This document shows, in pieces, positions 18,949 to 28,872 of a DNA stretch of 64,000 bases. Source of the DNA: Pseudoalteromonas sp. SMS1. Lineage in GTDB: Bacteria; Pseudomonadota; Gammaproteobacteria; Enterobacterales; Alteromonadaceae. Position numbers and translations under genes: made by a program. Numbering within the stretch: the first letter of the stretch is position 1; every line of letters starts with the position of its first letter. The stretch is taken from contig NZ_JAKGBI010000007.1 in the NCBI RefSeq assembly GCF_021530565.1, positions 62,001 through 126,000 of the forward strand, read 5' to 3'. Under the pieces are notes generated by a model, which saw only the letters and a list, made by a program, of their open reading frames with translations, was not told the DNA's origin and ran no database searches.

Positions 18949-20394
18949 TTAATCGTAAATCGTAAACAACTCTGCGTTTAACCATAAATGGACAACAATA
19001 CTTGCAGCATAGCCAAGCGCAATGACCGGCGTCCACTTTAAGTGACCAAAAAATGTGTAGTATCCTCGCGCCTGCCCCATCAGAGCAACACCCGCAGCAG
19101 ATCCTATTGACAATAAACTGCCCCCCACACCTGCTGTCAAGGTAATTAACAACCATTGGCCATGTGACATATCTGGCTGCATTGATAACACCGCAAACAT
19201 AACTGGAATATTATCGATGACAGCTGAAATCACACCTAAGAACACATTGGCACCTGTAGTAGACCAACCGCCGTACAGTACATGAGACATCAAATTTAGA
19301 TAGCCAAGAAACCCAAGTCCGCCTACACACATGACAATCCCGTAAAAGAAAAGTAGCGTATCCCACTCTGCTCGAGAAACTTTGCTAAAAACGTCGAACG
19401 GCACAACACTTCCCAATTTCTTGAGTCGCTCTTTGTCCCCCTCACGTTCCGCCATCGCCATTTTTCGCGCCAAAGAACCAGGTAATGTCACACGTAGGAA
19501 ATAACCAAAAAACTGTAGGTACCCAAGTCCCATCATCATGCCTAGCACTGGTGGTAAATGCAGTAAGCTGTGGCACATGACTGCTGTTGCCACTGTTAGT
19601 AAAAACAAAGTTAAAATGCGTAGCGCTCCGCGTTTGAGCTCAACCACTTCGCAGCTCGAGTTGGGCTTTTTATCAGCAACAAAAAAGCTCATGATGGCTG
19701 CTGGTACAACATAATTGGCTACGGCAGGAATCAGTAACACAAAAAACTCGTTGAACTTTACCATGCCCGCTTGCCACACCATTAATGTTGTGATGTCTCC
19801 AAAAGGGCTAAAAGCGCCACCCGCATTTGCAGCAACCACAATATTGATGCAACTTAAGTTAATGAACTTTTTATCCCCCTCGGCGACTTTCATTACTACC
19901 GCACACATTAATAACGCCGTCGTTAAGTTATCTGCTATTGGCGAAATGAAAAATGAAAGAAAACCCGTTAGCCAAAATAATGCCTTATAACTGAATTCCT
20001 TGCGGACCATCCATGTGCGTAGTGCATCAAACAGCCGACGCTCTTCCAAGGCATTGATATACGTCATTGCCACCAATAAGAACAACATCAGTTCGGCAAA
20101 TTCAAGGAGGTTATGTCGAAACGCATGCTCGGTCGCTTCAGGCATACCTTGCTCAACATAGTAAGCCCCAATCAGTATCCAAATCAGACCAGCAGCAACT
20201 AAAACGGGCTTGGATTTTCGCATATGCAGTTTTTCTTCAAGCATAACAAGGGTGTATGCCACCACGAATATGGCAATGCAAATAAACCCAAGCGTATTGG
20301 CGGTTAAATCGAGTTGAGAAGTAGAAGCAAACGCTGAAAAACTCATTCCCAGCAAGCAGAAAAATAGCAGGCAAATTATCCCTACATGTTTCAT
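18949..20394 (-). CDS. nhaD: Na+/H+ antiporter NhaD
   Basis: Inner-membrane sodium/proton antiporter of the NhaD branch of the ion transporter superfamily, 481 residues with a cleavable or first hydrophobic segment (to about FASTSQ) and around 12 further helices. Signature stretches include FISPIADNLTTALLMCAVV and NIVVAANAGGAFSPFGDITTLMVWQ, whose polar residues bind the ion, plus a second inverted half with AVIDNIPVMFAVLSM. A basic cytoplasmic loop (ARKMAMAEREGDKERLKK) lies between the halves. NhaD supports salt and alkali tolerance in marine and halophilic bacteria. No neighbouring gene looks co-transcribed. Confidence 0.93.
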   Translation of the reverse strand: MKHVGIICLLFFCLLGMSFSAFASTSQLDLTANTLGFICIAIFVVAYTLVMLEEKLHMRKSKPVLVAAGLIWILIGAYYVEQGMPEATEHAFRHNLLEFAELMLFLLVAMTYINALEERRLFDALRTWMVRKEFSYKALFWLTGFLSFFISPIADNLTTALLMCAVVMKVAEGDKKFINLSCINIVVAANAGGAFSPFGDITTLMVWQAGMVKFNEFFVLLIPAVANYVVPAAIMSFFVADKKPNSSCEVVELKRGALRILTLFLLTVATAVMCHSLLHLPPVLGMMMGLGYLQFFGYFLRVTLPGSLARKMAMAEREGDKERLKKLGSVVPFDVFSKVSRAEWDTLLFFYGIVMCVGGLGFLGYLNLMSHVLYGGWSTTGANVFLGVISAVIDNIPVMFAVLSMQPDMSHGQWLLITLTAGVGGSLLSIGSAAGVALMGQARGYYTFFGHLKWTPVIALGYAASIVVHLWLNAELFTIYD

Positions 20395-20641
20395 TTCAAG
20401 GCTTTTCCTAAATAAGTGAGCACATCTTCGCCAAAAGGTAACACACTTTTTACACCCGTGGCATTGTACACAAGTCTACATTTACAGTTATTTTACGATA
20501 TGGCATGTAAAAGACTGATATCTGGTACTACAAGGCATATCTATACTTAAGATAAATGGCGTTTATGAAGAATGTGTGAGTATGTGATAGGCATCGCTAT
20601 CAATTGAACTCAGGGTGGACATATCACGAGGGAAAACGAAA

Positions 20642-20670
20642 GTTAAGTTACCAGCCACTGGTAACTTAAC
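20642..20670 (-). terminator. Terminator of the DUF368 gene
   Basis: A perfect 13-bp stem, GTTAAGTTACCAG and CTGGTAACTTAAC with a CCA loop, lies 18 bases beyond the DUF368 stop. It runs into a T-rich stretch (TTTCGTTTTCCC) on the minus strand. Confidence 0.75.
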
Positions 20671-20688
20671 CCTTGAAAAGCGGTGAGA

Positions 20689-21627
20689 TTAGTCTTGTCG
20701 GCTCATACGATCCAAAGTGAGGATCAATATCAAGCCACCCACAGCCAGTGTTATACAGATCAATAGCTGAGGATCTTGGCCTGTTAGCTGAGTAAATTCC
20801 ATCGGCGAGATATTCTTTTGCATCAATGGCTTTTCAACACCGCTAGAATTCACATAGGTAGACACAACTTGTTTCCATGGCCACAACATATTTAAAGAAC
20901 CAATCAGAAACCCTGAAAGTACTGCAAACGTCACTTGTTCATACTGGCTCAACAACCACGACAAAAACCTCGAGAACATCAGTAAACCACAAATACAACC
21001 AAGTAAGAACAAGCCGACTAACATCACTTCTTTATTGTTGATAGCACTCAGTACGTGACCATACATGCCTAACAACAATAAAATAAAGCTGCCAGAAATG
21101 CCGGGTAAGATCATTGCGCACACGGCTATACTGCCAGCCACAAAATATAACCAAGGTTGTGCTTGCGCCTCTGCCGGACTAAGAGAAGTAATTACATAAG
21201 CAATAACAGCACCTAAAATACAACTCACAATATGCTTTATCTGCCAACGCTCTACTTTTTTGGCAATATATACAAACGATGCGATTATCAAGCCAAAGAA
21301 AAAGGACCAGACCAGTTGCTGATGGTGCTCAAGTAAATAAGTTATCAGTTTTGCTAACGACAACGCGCTAGTGAACAAGCCGCCAAATACTGCGAGTAAA
21401 AAGCTACCATCGACATGCGCCCAAGCGTCTTTGAATTGCCCTTTAAACACCATTTTCAAAGCGTCTAAATCAACACTTTTAATTGCCGCTAATAGACGCG
21501 TATAAATCCCCGTTATAAACGCGATTGTGCCACCAGAAACACCTGGTACAACATCTGCTGCGCCCATACCTGCGCCTTTAAAAAACAACCATAAATAATC
21601 ACGTTTGCTATTTGTCGTATTTGACAC
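20689..21627 (-). CDS. DUF368 polyprenyl-phosphate translocase
   Basis: Polytopic inner-membrane protein of the DUF368 family, 312 residues. The N-terminus carries the family hallmark GAADVVPGVSGGTIAFITGIY, and the second half has an inverted counterpart, MILPGISGSFILLLLGMY, as expected for a duplicated membrane fold. From published work (Vibrio cholerae PopT), DUF368 proteins return undecaprenyl phosphate across the inner membrane for reuse in wall and surface-sugar synthesis, with importance at alkaline pH. That role is carried over here by family. The distance to nhaD, also linked to alkaline conditions, is small but a terminator separates them. DUF3530 is divergent. Confidence 0.88.
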   Translation of the reverse strand: MSNTTNSKRDYLWLFFKGAGMGAADVVPGVSGGTIAFITGIYTRLLAAIKSVDLDALKMVFKGQFKDAWAHVDGSFLLAVFGGLFTSALSLAKLITYLLEHHQQLVWSFFFGLIIASFVYIAKKVERWQIKHIVSCILGAVIAYVITSLSPAEAQAQPWLYFVAGSIAVCAMILPGISGSFILLLLGMYGHVLSAINNKEVMLVGLFLLGCICGLLMFSRFLSWLLSQYEQVTFAVLSGFLIGSLNMLWPWKQVVSTYVNSSGVEKPLMQKNISPMEFTQLTGQDPQLLICITLAVGGLILILTLDRMSRQD

Positions 21628-21742
21628 TGATATACCTCCAATCCTATCAACACGTTCAAGTGTATCAAATTACCTTGTTAAATTGCTAAAGTTCATTGAC
21701 TTGCCGTCGATACTTTACAGTATACGCGTCGATAAAAAGTGA

Positions 21743-22621
21743 ATGACAATGAAAGCCCTGCCATTACCCGTCTCTTATTTTCTATGTTGCCTAACCCTAG
21801 TCATCAATTCGGCATCAACATTGGCAGTTGAGCATATTGCGCCTATTGCAAAAGCAGACATTATCCAATCGGACCTTGACTACTGGTTTGCCAGCGATTC
21901 ATTTATCACGATTAAAGATGACGAAAGAGAAATCCCCGTACTCTTTTCAGAGTACATGAGTAACTATAAACGCGGTATTATCGTGATGCTGCCAGGGGTT
22001 GATCAGAGCCCCATTCAAGGTAATGGGTTGAGTTATTTACGTGAAGCCTTAAACGACGACGGTTACGATACCTATGTAATTCCGTCTCCTGACTTTAACT
22101 ATGGCCCAGATTTAATGAAAGATGCCATTGCTGGCAATGACGTTGAAGTTGAGAAGAATAACCCCACTAAGCGCGCTCTTGTGAGTGATTCTGCCCTCAA
22201 TGAGTATAAGGCCGAGTTGGTTGCAAGATTTTCAGCTTTGTATAAAACACTGGCGCTTCGCGATAGCGAGCATATCGCGATTCTTGCATTTGGCAATAGC
22301 GCAGGACTGATCACCGAGTATCTTGCTACTCTGCCAAATATCCGAGTCGACGCACTTATCACCGTCAGTGCACAGCTCGCCAACCCTGATAGAAATAAGC
22401 ATCTGCCAGCCAGCTTATCCTTAGTCAGCCCAGCACTCTTAGATGTGTACTATTCTTATGATAATCCAGCCGTACTGCATACAATTAAAGACCGGCGCAG
22501 GTGGGCCAAACGAAACAGTAAATACGATTACCGTCAAAGACAACTGTTTGGGCAACATACACAAGAACGTCAACATCAGAGGCTAAGAAAAGAACTATCA
22601 GGCTTCCTACGTCAGCTATGA
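21743..22621 (+). CDS. DUF3530 alpha/beta-hydrolase-like exported protein
   Basis: Exported protein of the DUF3530 family, 292 residues. A signal peptide ends around STLAVE (about residue 29). The alpha/beta-hydrolase core shows IIVMLPGVDQSP (a strand and oxyanion loop) and the nucleophile elbow GNSAG in LAFGNSAGLITEYL. A C-terminal basic stretch of Arg and Lys follows. The family has no proven substrate; periplasmic esterase activity is a guess. Two close ATGs (21743 and 21749) are possible starts. The gene ends eight bases before the convergent djlA stop. Confidence 0.82.
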   Translation: MTMKALPLPVSYFLCCLTLVINSASTLAVEHIAPIAKADIIQSDLDYWFASDSFITIKDDEREIPVLFSEYMSNYKRGIIVMLPGVDQSPIQGNGLSYLREALNDDGYDTYVIPSPDFNYGPDLMKDAIAGNDVEVEKNNPTKRALVSDSALNEYKAELVARFSALYKTLALRDSEHIAILAFGNSAGLITEYLATLPNIRVDALITVSAQLANPDRNKHLPASLSLVSPALLDVYYSYDNPAVLHTIKDRRRWAKRNSKYDYRQRQLFGQHTQERQHQRLRKELSGFLRQL

Positions 22622-22629
22622 GTGAATAG

Positions 22630-23496
22630 CTACTTCTTTTTCAAAACCTCATAAGCAGCTTGTATATTTTGTGACTTGGCTTTGGCAATTTCCATCATGT
22701 GTTCCGGTAACCCTTGCGACACTAACTTGTCTGGGTGATGTTGCGCCATGAGCTTTCTGTAGGCACGCTTAATGTCTTTGTCACTGGCCCCTTGATCCAA
22801 TCCCAACACAGCAAGCGCTTGTGATGCAGACACGGCTTGCGACGGTGCAGAAGCCTGCGAGTGCTGCTGATATTGTCGCCCATGCTGGTTAGCATGCGCT
22901 TGTTGCTGAGATTGCCATTGAGCACGTTGCTGCCTGAATTTAAATTCAGCCTGATAACGTTTAAGAATAAAACGAAAATGCTTTTCACCGATACCTAAGT
23001 ATTTACTTACCAACTTTAAAAGCGCCAGCTCTTGGGCCGCTAGATGCCCATCAGAAAACGCCATTTGAATTTGGATTTCCAAAAACAACTGCAATAAATC
23101 GTATCGTCTAGCAAATGCTTCTTTGAAGTCACTGACGGATTCTTTGATAGAAAACTCTGCGCTTTTCCCAGCATTGAACGCACTTTGTGCCTCTTTTCGT
23201 TCATCTCCATGTAAGCGCATTTCATCCATAAATGCTGACGCAGCTTGAATATGAATTTCACTCACACGCCCATTAGACTTGGCGATATGGCCCATAACTG
23301 AAAAACAACTAGAGAAAAACAGCGCTTGTCGCTCATTTAAGTCATCTCCATTGAAGAACCCTTGAAAGCCCCCTGCTTTATCAAAATCCTGCTTGAGACT
23401 TTTATCGAATAAGTGCCCTAAATAAAAGCCTAATATGGCGCCAAGCCACTTACCAAACAAAAATCCAAAGCCTGCGCCTAACAACTTACCCCACAT
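22630..23496 (-). CDS. djlA: Membrane-anchored DnaJ co-chaperone DjlA
   Basis: Type III J-domain protein that stimulates DnaK from the inner membrane, 288 residues. The N-terminal glycine-rich transmembrane segment (KLLGAGFGFLFGKWLGAILG) typical of DjlA is followed by a TerB-like domain (about 50-180), a Gln-rich linker (about 190-225), and a C-terminal J domain with HPD at 254-256. In E. coli DjlA affects capsule synthesis through the Rcs pathway. Its start overlaps the end of murU by 11 bases, so it is co-transcribed with amgK-murU. Confidence 0.95.
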   Translation of the reverse strand: MWGKLLGAGFGFLFGKWLGAILGFYLGHLFDKSLKQDFDKAGGFQGFFNGDDLNERQALFFSSCFSVMGHIAKSNGRVSEIHIQAASAFMDEMRLHGDERKEAQSAFNAGKSAEFSIKESVSDFKEAFARRYDLLQLFLEIQIQMAFSDGHLAAQELALLKLVSKYLGIGEKHFRFILKRYQAEFKFRQQRAQWQSQQQAHANQHGRQYQQHSQASAPSQAVSASQALAVLGLDQGASDKDIKRAYRKLMAQHHPDKLVSQGLPEHMMEIAKAKSQNIQAAYEVLKKK

Positions 23497-24163
23497 GATT
23501 GGACTCCATATTTTGGTTGATTTGAGTTAATCGCTCAGGCGTCCCGATGTCATGCCAAACACCGAGGTATAATTCACTAGACACTTTGTGAGCGCCAATG
23601 CCGCTGCGCAACATTGGGCCCAGAGGGACTTTGCCAGCTGCCACATCAACGAAAAAGCTTTTGTGATACAGGCCAATACCTGAAAAAGTGTACTTTTGTT
23701 GGTTGCTAGGCTGATGTACAAGCGCAAAATCTCCTAGCGGATTATGCTCTGGATTCTCAACTAAAACTATGTGGGCTTCGCCCTCTAATAATTGCAACTG
23801 ACTCAACGCATGTACGTCATAGTCAGTAAAGATATCCCCATTGATCACGACAAACGTATCATCCTTTTGGCACAACGCGGGCAGAGCTTTGGCAATACCT
23901 CCCGCAGTTTCTAATCCACCCTCTGGTTCATAACTATACTCAATGTGCATGCCAAACTGCTCACCACTTCCTAACGTCTGCTCAATCAGATGCCCCTGCC
24001 ATGCAAGGTTGATAACCACGTCATTGATACCCGCTTCTTTTAACCTTTCAAGGTGGTACACGATTAGGGGTTTTCCTAAGACCTCAAGAAGAGGCTTTGG
24101 TCTATCCGCGGTTAATGGCATCATACGCTGACCTCGACCAGCCGCTAAAATCATCGCTTTCAT
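23486..24163 (-). CDS. murU: N-acetylmuramate-1-phosphate uridylyltransferase MurU
   Basis: Cytosolic nucleotidyltransferase that turns N-acetylmuramate 1-phosphate and UTP into UDP-N-acetylmuramate. This is the second step of the AmgK/MurU recycling route that bypasses de novo MurA. The N-terminus has the nucleotidyltransferase signature MILAAGRGQRMMPLT followed by RPKPLLEV. GDIFTDYD supplies the metal-binding Asp, and LYLGVWHDIGTPERL closes the active site. The ATG at 24163 is chosen because it gives the family N-terminus and lies two bases after the amgK stop, so translation is probably coupled. A longer frame upstream is inside amgK and unlikely. Confidence 0.93.
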   Translation of the reverse strand: MKAMILAAGRGQRMMPLTADRPKPLLEVLGKPLIVYHLERLKEAGINDVVINLAWQGHLIEQTLGSGEQFGMHIEYSYEPEGGLETAGGIAKALPALCQKDDTFVVINGDIFTDYDVHALSQLQLLEGEAHIVLVENPEHNPLGDFALVHQPSNQQKYTFSGIGLYHKSFFVDVAAGKVPLGPMLRSGIGAHKVSSELYLGVWHDIGTPERLTQINQNMESNHVG

Positions 24164-24165
24164 TA

Positions 24166-25200
24166 TCAACTCTGAAGTTTGATTTGTATCAAGGGTATTA
24201 TCTCGGATTGTAACCAAGTTGCAAGCCATTGAAAATCATTGTAACTATTTGACACATCAATCACATACTCAAGCGTTGGTAAAATATTCTGCAAATAACC
24301 CGCCTTACCATCTCTTAAATTTAACCGCACGAATATCCCGGCAGCTTTTAAGTGCCTTTGCATCCCTGTCAGATCAAAATGATAAATGTATTGTTGGTAA
24401 GTCATGCCATCAAGGACACCCGCTTGCTCGAGTCGTTGAAAGCTCTCCTTTCGCAACGATAAGAACGCAGCCTGTGGTAGTTTGATATAACAGTCTTTGA
24501 GAAGAGAAACAGCGTCATAACACACTGGACCAACAACCGCATCTTGATAATCAATGAGCCTCCCCTCCCCGCTACAGTACATGATGTTTCGGCTATGAAA
24601 ATCGCGATGCATAACCGTTTGGGGCTGCGCTCGCATTTGATTGGTTAACCGCTGTGTTAAATCTTGCCATTGCGCCTCAAGCGCAACAGGCATTTCAATG
24701 CCTAACCAAGCTTCGACCAACCACTGTCTGAATAGGTTTGTTTCTTGACTAATAAAATCGTTATCATACGGGTTCATCCATTTTGAATGGCCCATTTTGG
24801 CAATTTGGGGAATCCAACTGAGTAACTCACTGTACTTAGTTGTATCAAACTGCGCGTCAATAACATCCGCCAAGTGAATAGACCCCAAATCTTCCAGTAA
24901 CACAAAACCTCGCTCAATGTCATATGCATGAATCTGAGGCACTTTCAACCCGCTGTTTTTAAAGTCGTTATTAAGCTCAACAAAAGGCTCTATGGATCCT
25001 TTTATTGGCGCGACATCCATCAAAATAAGTGCCGTAGAAGCCAATTTAACTCTAAAGTACAGACGGAAGCTTGCATCCCCTGTTATTGCCTCGAGTGTGG
25101 GATTCGTATCTGGGTACGCATTGTGGGTTAGATACTGCGCGATAAAATACACTCTGTCCCGATGTCTTTGCTCTGTCACTGTTGAATTTGGCCTCGTCAT
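24166..25200 (-). CDS. amgK: N-acetylmuramate/N-acetylglucosamine kinase AmgK
   Basis: Cytosolic anomeric sugar kinase that phosphorylates recycled N-acetylmuramate, first step of the MurA bypass. It has the aminoglycoside-phosphotransferase fold: the loop TGDASFRLYFRV, ILMDVAP with a nucleotide-contacting Asp, the catalytic VMHRDFHSRNIMY and the metal-binding LIDYQDAVVGP. I choose the ATG at 25200, preceded by GGTGAG, not the TTG at 25212. About 344 residues. It heads the amgK-murU-djlA unit and is divergent from lptD, an arrangement also known in Pseudomonas. Confidence 0.93.
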   Translation of the reverse strand: MTRPNSTVTEQRHRDRVYFIAQYLTHNAYPDTNPTLEAITGDASFRLYFRVKLASTALILMDVAPIKGSIEPFVELNNDFKNSGLKVPQIHAYDIERGFVLLEDLGSIHLADVIDAQFDTTKYSELLSWIPQIAKMGHSKWMNPYDNDFISQETNLFRQWLVEAWLGIEMPVALEAQWQDLTQRLTNQMRAQPQTVMHRDFHSRNIMYCSGEGRLIDYQDAVVGPVCYDAVSLLKDCYIKLPQAAFLSLRKESFQRLEQAGVLDGMTYQQYIYHFDLTGMQRHLKAAGIFVRLNLRDGKAGYLQNILPTLEYVIDVSNSYNDFQWLATWLQSEIIPLIQIKLQS

Positions 25201-25298
25201 TTTTCTCACCAATTACTGATCTTAATTACTGTATTTAACACGGTTTTCATTTATCATGTCTGGCTTGAATAGTGGTGCTAGGTAGACAAGGTTGATAA

Positions 25299-27554
25299 AT
25301 GAGTAAAAATTGGGGCATTCTAGTCCTACCCCTTATTAGTACAACGGCTATAGCCAATTCGAACACTGTTGGCGGACTCTGTAAAGAGTATATTCAGCCT
25401 AAAGGGTGGCAACCTATACCCGACTTAGTGCCTAATACCATCGACATTCAAGCAAATAAAGTAGAACTACAAGGCACTGAAAGTGCAGAGTTCTCTGGTA
25501 ATGTTGCCGTCAACACAGATACCATGTCAATGACTGCACAAAGCGCGCTGATCGACAAACGACAAGGCTTGCTCAATGCGTCAGGACCGCTGCTTTTCCA
25601 AGACAGCTATACCCTCGTCAATAGCTCTGGTATGTATGCAGATCTGTCTAATGGCGAATTTAGCCTCCTCGGTGCTGAATATCGGCTGACTCAGCAACAA
25701 GGTAGAGGCAAAGCAGAAAAACTACATGCGTCGCAAAGTCAGGTTGGCTTGTTCAATGCCAGTTTCACAACGTGTCCGGGTAATTCCCCATTTTGGGCTA
25801 TTGAAGCCAGCTCAATTGTATTAGACAAGGAGAATGGCTGGGGTGAAACTTATAATACAGTACTAAAAATACTCGATACGCCCATTATTTACGTCCCGTA
25901 TTTTACCTTTCCGATTGATGACAAAAGAAAATCAGGATTGTTAACACCGACGATATCGAGCTCCAACCGGTATGGACTGGAGATAGTCACCCCCTATTAT
26001 TTTAATCTTGCTGAAAATTATGACGCATTGCTCACACCTCGTTACATGTCTAACAAAGGCATGCAATTGCAAGGCGAGTTTAGATACCTGACCGATCAAC
26101 ACTATGGCGTTTTAGCAACTGAATATCTAAGTAACGATAAATCTGAAGCGAGCCTTGATGATCGTTATTTAGTTCATTGGCAACAACAAAGTTACTTTGA
26201 TGAATTTTGGCGCGCGAGCATCGACATCACCAATGTCAGTGATGACAACTACCTAACAGATCTGGGTTCTAGCTATGCAAATCAAACGGATACACAATTA
26301 ACAAGAAAAGGGGAACTTAGCTATCTAGGTGAAGACTGGCTGATCAATCTCCAAGTGCAAGACTTTGAAGTGTTGGGTAATCATACAGAGTCCTACTCCA
26401 CGCTCCCCGAAATTACGATTAAAAATCGTACCGCTGAACAATATCTTGGTTTAGATTGGCGCTTCACAGGCCAACTGAGTCATTTTAGAAACAGTAATGC
26501 AACGATTACTGATGCGACTCGACTTCACCTTGAACCAAGTGTCACTTACAATTTGAATGATCATGCTTGGTCATTTGACTCCCGCTTTGCCCTACTGCAC
26601 ACGCACTATGAGCAAAATGGTAATTTCAGCGAAAATGAATTCAAAGAATCAGTCTCAAGAACACTGCCCCAAGTGAGACTTCATGGCCAGTTAAACCTAG
26701 AACGCAGTATGAACAGCATACTCGAAGGTGGCACACAGACACTAGAGCCTCAGATTCAGTACCTTTATACCCGAGATAAAGACCAAAGTAAGATCGGTCT
26801 ATACGACACAGTAAAAATGCAGGATGACTTTTTTGGGTTATTCAGAGAAAGACGATTCTCTAGCGTGGACTACATTTCAGAGGCAAATCAGTTTACACTC
26901 GGGGCAACAACTCGATTATTAGATAACAAGAATGTTGAAAGGTTTAGTTTCAGTGTTGGCCAGATCATATACTTGAGCAATTCAGCAAAGCCAACAGAAG
27001 CCACACTCAACGAGCAGTTTCGAGAAAATAACTACAATGCTTTATTTGCTGCGGAAACAAAGATACATTGGCACCCTCGTTGGTACTTTTCTGGCGGATT
27101 GCAATATGATGCCGATGAAAAAGATTTGATCCGCTCGCATATGACTTTAGATTATCGTGGTAATAATAAAAAGCTGGTACAGTTGAACCATCACTATGCA
27201 AACGATGTCTCAGGTAATGAAATAGATCAGGTTGGTATTTTTACCAGCTTACCCATTGATGAAAACTGGCAAATGGTCGCAAGTTACCACCGAGATTTGA
27301 CTGCAAAACGCAGTGTTGAAGTGTTTGCAGGGGTTCAGTATGAATCTTGCTGCTGGGCTATCCAGATCACGGGAAATAGAACCATAGAAACTGACTTAAA
27401 TAAAACAACGCAATTTCAAGACCCTATTTTTGACTCAAGCATTAGCATCAATTTTGTGTTAAAAGGGTTGGGAAGCAAGTCAAGATACGACGCGAGCCAA
27501 TTGCTAAAACAAGGTATCTTTGGTTACCGAAGACCTTATTTTTTAAATAATTAA
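25299..27554 (+). CDS. lptD: LPS-assembly protein LptD
   Basis: Outer-membrane barrel that inserts lipopolysaccharide into the outer leaflet with LptE, 751 residues. A signal peptide ends near TAIAN (20). An N-terminal OstA jellyroll (about 45-150) receives LPS from LptA, and the barrel follows. The four disulfide cysteines of the family are present: Cys28, Cys159, and the adjacent pair Cys684-Cys685. The partner gene lptE is about 21 kb downstream in this window. It leads the lptD-surA-pdxA-rsmA-apaG-apaH operon; surA starts 14 bases after it and encodes a chaperone that LptD needs. Confidence 0.96.
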   Translation: MSKNWGILVLPLISTTAIANSNTVGGLCKEYIQPKGWQPIPDLVPNTIDIQANKVELQGTESAEFSGNVAVNTDTMSMTAQSALIDKRQGLLNASGPLLFQDSYTLVNSSGMYADLSNGEFSLLGAEYRLTQQQGRGKAEKLHASQSQVGLFNASFTTCPGNSPFWAIEASSIVLDKENGWGETYNTVLKILDTPIIYVPYFTFPIDDKRKSGLLTPTISSSNRYGLEIVTPYYFNLAENYDALLTPRYMSNKGMQLQGEFRYLTDQHYGVLATEYLSNDKSEASLDDRYLVHWQQQSYFDEFWRASIDITNVSDDNYLTDLGSSYANQTDTQLTRKGELSYLGEDWLINLQVQDFEVLGNHTESYSTLPEITIKNRTAEQYLGLDWRFTGQLSHFRNSNATITDATRLHLEPSVTYNLNDHAWSFDSRFALLHTHYEQNGNFSENEFKESVSRTLPQVRLHGQLNLERSMNSILEGGTQTLEPQIQYLYTRDKDQSKIGLYDTVKMQDDFFGLFRERRFSSVDYISEANQFTLGATTRLLDNKNVERFSFSVGQIIYLSNSAKPTEATLNEQFRENNYNALFAAETKIHWHPRWYFSGGLQYDADEKDLIRSHMTLDYRGNNKKLVQLNHHYANDVSGNEIDQVGIFTSLPIDENWQMVASYHRDLTAKRSVEVFAGVQYESCCWAIQITGNRTIETDLNKTTQFQDPIFDSSISINFVLKGLGSKSRYDASQLLKQGIFGYRRPYFLNN

Positions 27555-27568
27555 CAACAAAGACTCTT

Positions 27569-28861
27569 ATGAATTTCAAAAAGCTGTTACTAATTCCAAT
27601 TTTGAGCGCTGCACTGTGCCAGCAAGCACTTGCTGAACGTGTACAAATAGATAAAGTTGTTGCGACTGTCAACGAAGGTGTGGTTTTACAAAGTGAAGTA
27701 GACCAAATTATCAATCGCGTAAAAGAGCAAGCAAAACAACAGGGGACTGAGTTACCTTCTGATAAAGTTTTGAGTATTCAGGCCACTGATAGACTGATTG
27801 ATCAAGTGTTAGTTTTACAACTGGCAACGCGTATGGGACTTGAAATTTCCGATGCTCACTTGGACCAAACACTGTCTAACATAGCAAAAGAGCAAGGCGG
27901 TACAATCGCTGACTTGCGAAGTTCTATTGAAGCCTCGGGTGAGAGCTATCAAGCTTATCGAGAAGAGCTGAGAAAAGAAATCACCATGAACCAAGTTAAG
28001 CGTGGTGCAGTCGACAGAAGGGTTTACATTAGCCCACAAGAAGTCGAAAACTTGAATAAGATCTTGGCGCAACAATCAGGCCAAAGTGAAGAGTATGATA
28101 TCGGGCACATTCTTATTAAAGTTGACAGCAAAGCCAATCCTGAAGAAATCGCAGAAGCGAGAGAACGTGCTGAAAACGTCATCAAGTTCTTAAATGAAGG
28201 TAGAGAGTTCAAACGCATTGCAATTGCGTCATCAGGCGGTGCTAACGCACTAGATGGCGGACAATTAGGCTGGATGGGTATCAACGAAATGCCAACGCTG
28301 TTTGCCGAAGCAATCAAAGGTAAGAAAAAAGACGAAATTGTCGGTCCACTGCGTTCGGGTGCAGGTTTCCACATCATCAAAGTACAAGATGTCAGAGGGC
28401 GTGAAGTCGTCGAAACCGTCGAAGTGCGCTCTCGACACATTCTGTTAAAGCCATCTATTATTCTCAGTGAAGAAAAAGCCAGAGACATGCTTGCTGGTTT
28501 CGTTAAAGACCTTCGCGAGGGCAATGCTGACTTTGCAGAGTTAGCAAAAGAACATTCTGAAGATCCTGGCTCGGCGCTCAAAGGGGGCGAGTATGACTGG
28601 ACTGATCCATCAACCTATGTACCTGCTTTTAGAGATACACTTCTGGGGTTGGAAAAAGATCAGATCAGTGAACCATTTCGTAGTACATTTGGATGGCACA
28701 TTGTTCAGTTGCTAGATAAGCGAGTTGCTGATAAAACAGAACAAGCAAAGCTTAATCGTGCTCATCAGCTTTTATTCAGAAGAAAGTTTAAAGAAGAAAG
28801 CTTTAAGTGGATGAGAGAAATGCGCGAGCAAGCTCACATTCAAGTTATAGAAAGCCAATAA
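27569..28861 (+). CDS. surA: Periplasmic chaperone/peptidyl-prolyl isomerase SurA
   Basis: Periplasmic folding factor for outer-membrane proteins, 430 residues, near the E. coli length. A signal peptide ends at QQALA (about 22). The N-terminal chaperone domain starts [23 protein letters not shown]. Two parvulin domains follow, beginning near DIGHILIKV (about 172) and SRHILLKPS (about 290), each with the typical GGQLGWMG or GGEYDWTD loop, and then a C-terminal helix. Translated from the lptD operon. Confidence 0.96.
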   Translation: MNFKKLLLIPILSAALCQQALAERVQIDKVVATVNEGVVLQSEVDQIINRVKEQAKQQGTELPSDKVLSIQATDRLIDQVLVLQLATRMGLEISDAHLDQTLSNIAKEQGGTIADLRSSIEASGESYQAYREELRKEITMNQVKRGAVDRRVYISPQEVENLNKILAQQSGQSEEYDIGHILIKVDSKANPEEIAEARERAENVIKFLNEGREFKRIAIASSGGANALDGGQLGWMGINEMPTLFAEAIKGKKKDEIVGPLRSGAGFHIIKVQDVRGREVVETVEVRSRHILLKPSIILSEEKARDMLAGFVKDLREGNADFAELAKEHSEDPGSALKGGEYDWTDPSTYVPAFRDTLLGLEKDQISEPFRSTFGWHIVQLLDKRVADKTEQAKLNRAHQLLFRRKFKEESFKWMREMREQAHIQVIESQ

Positions 28862-28872
28862 GAAGACGCCAT

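Noticed and set aside
28024..28581. A 185-codon minus-strand frame in surA
   Set aside because: Antisense shadow of a well-conserved gene; Ser-rich composition typical of such shadows.
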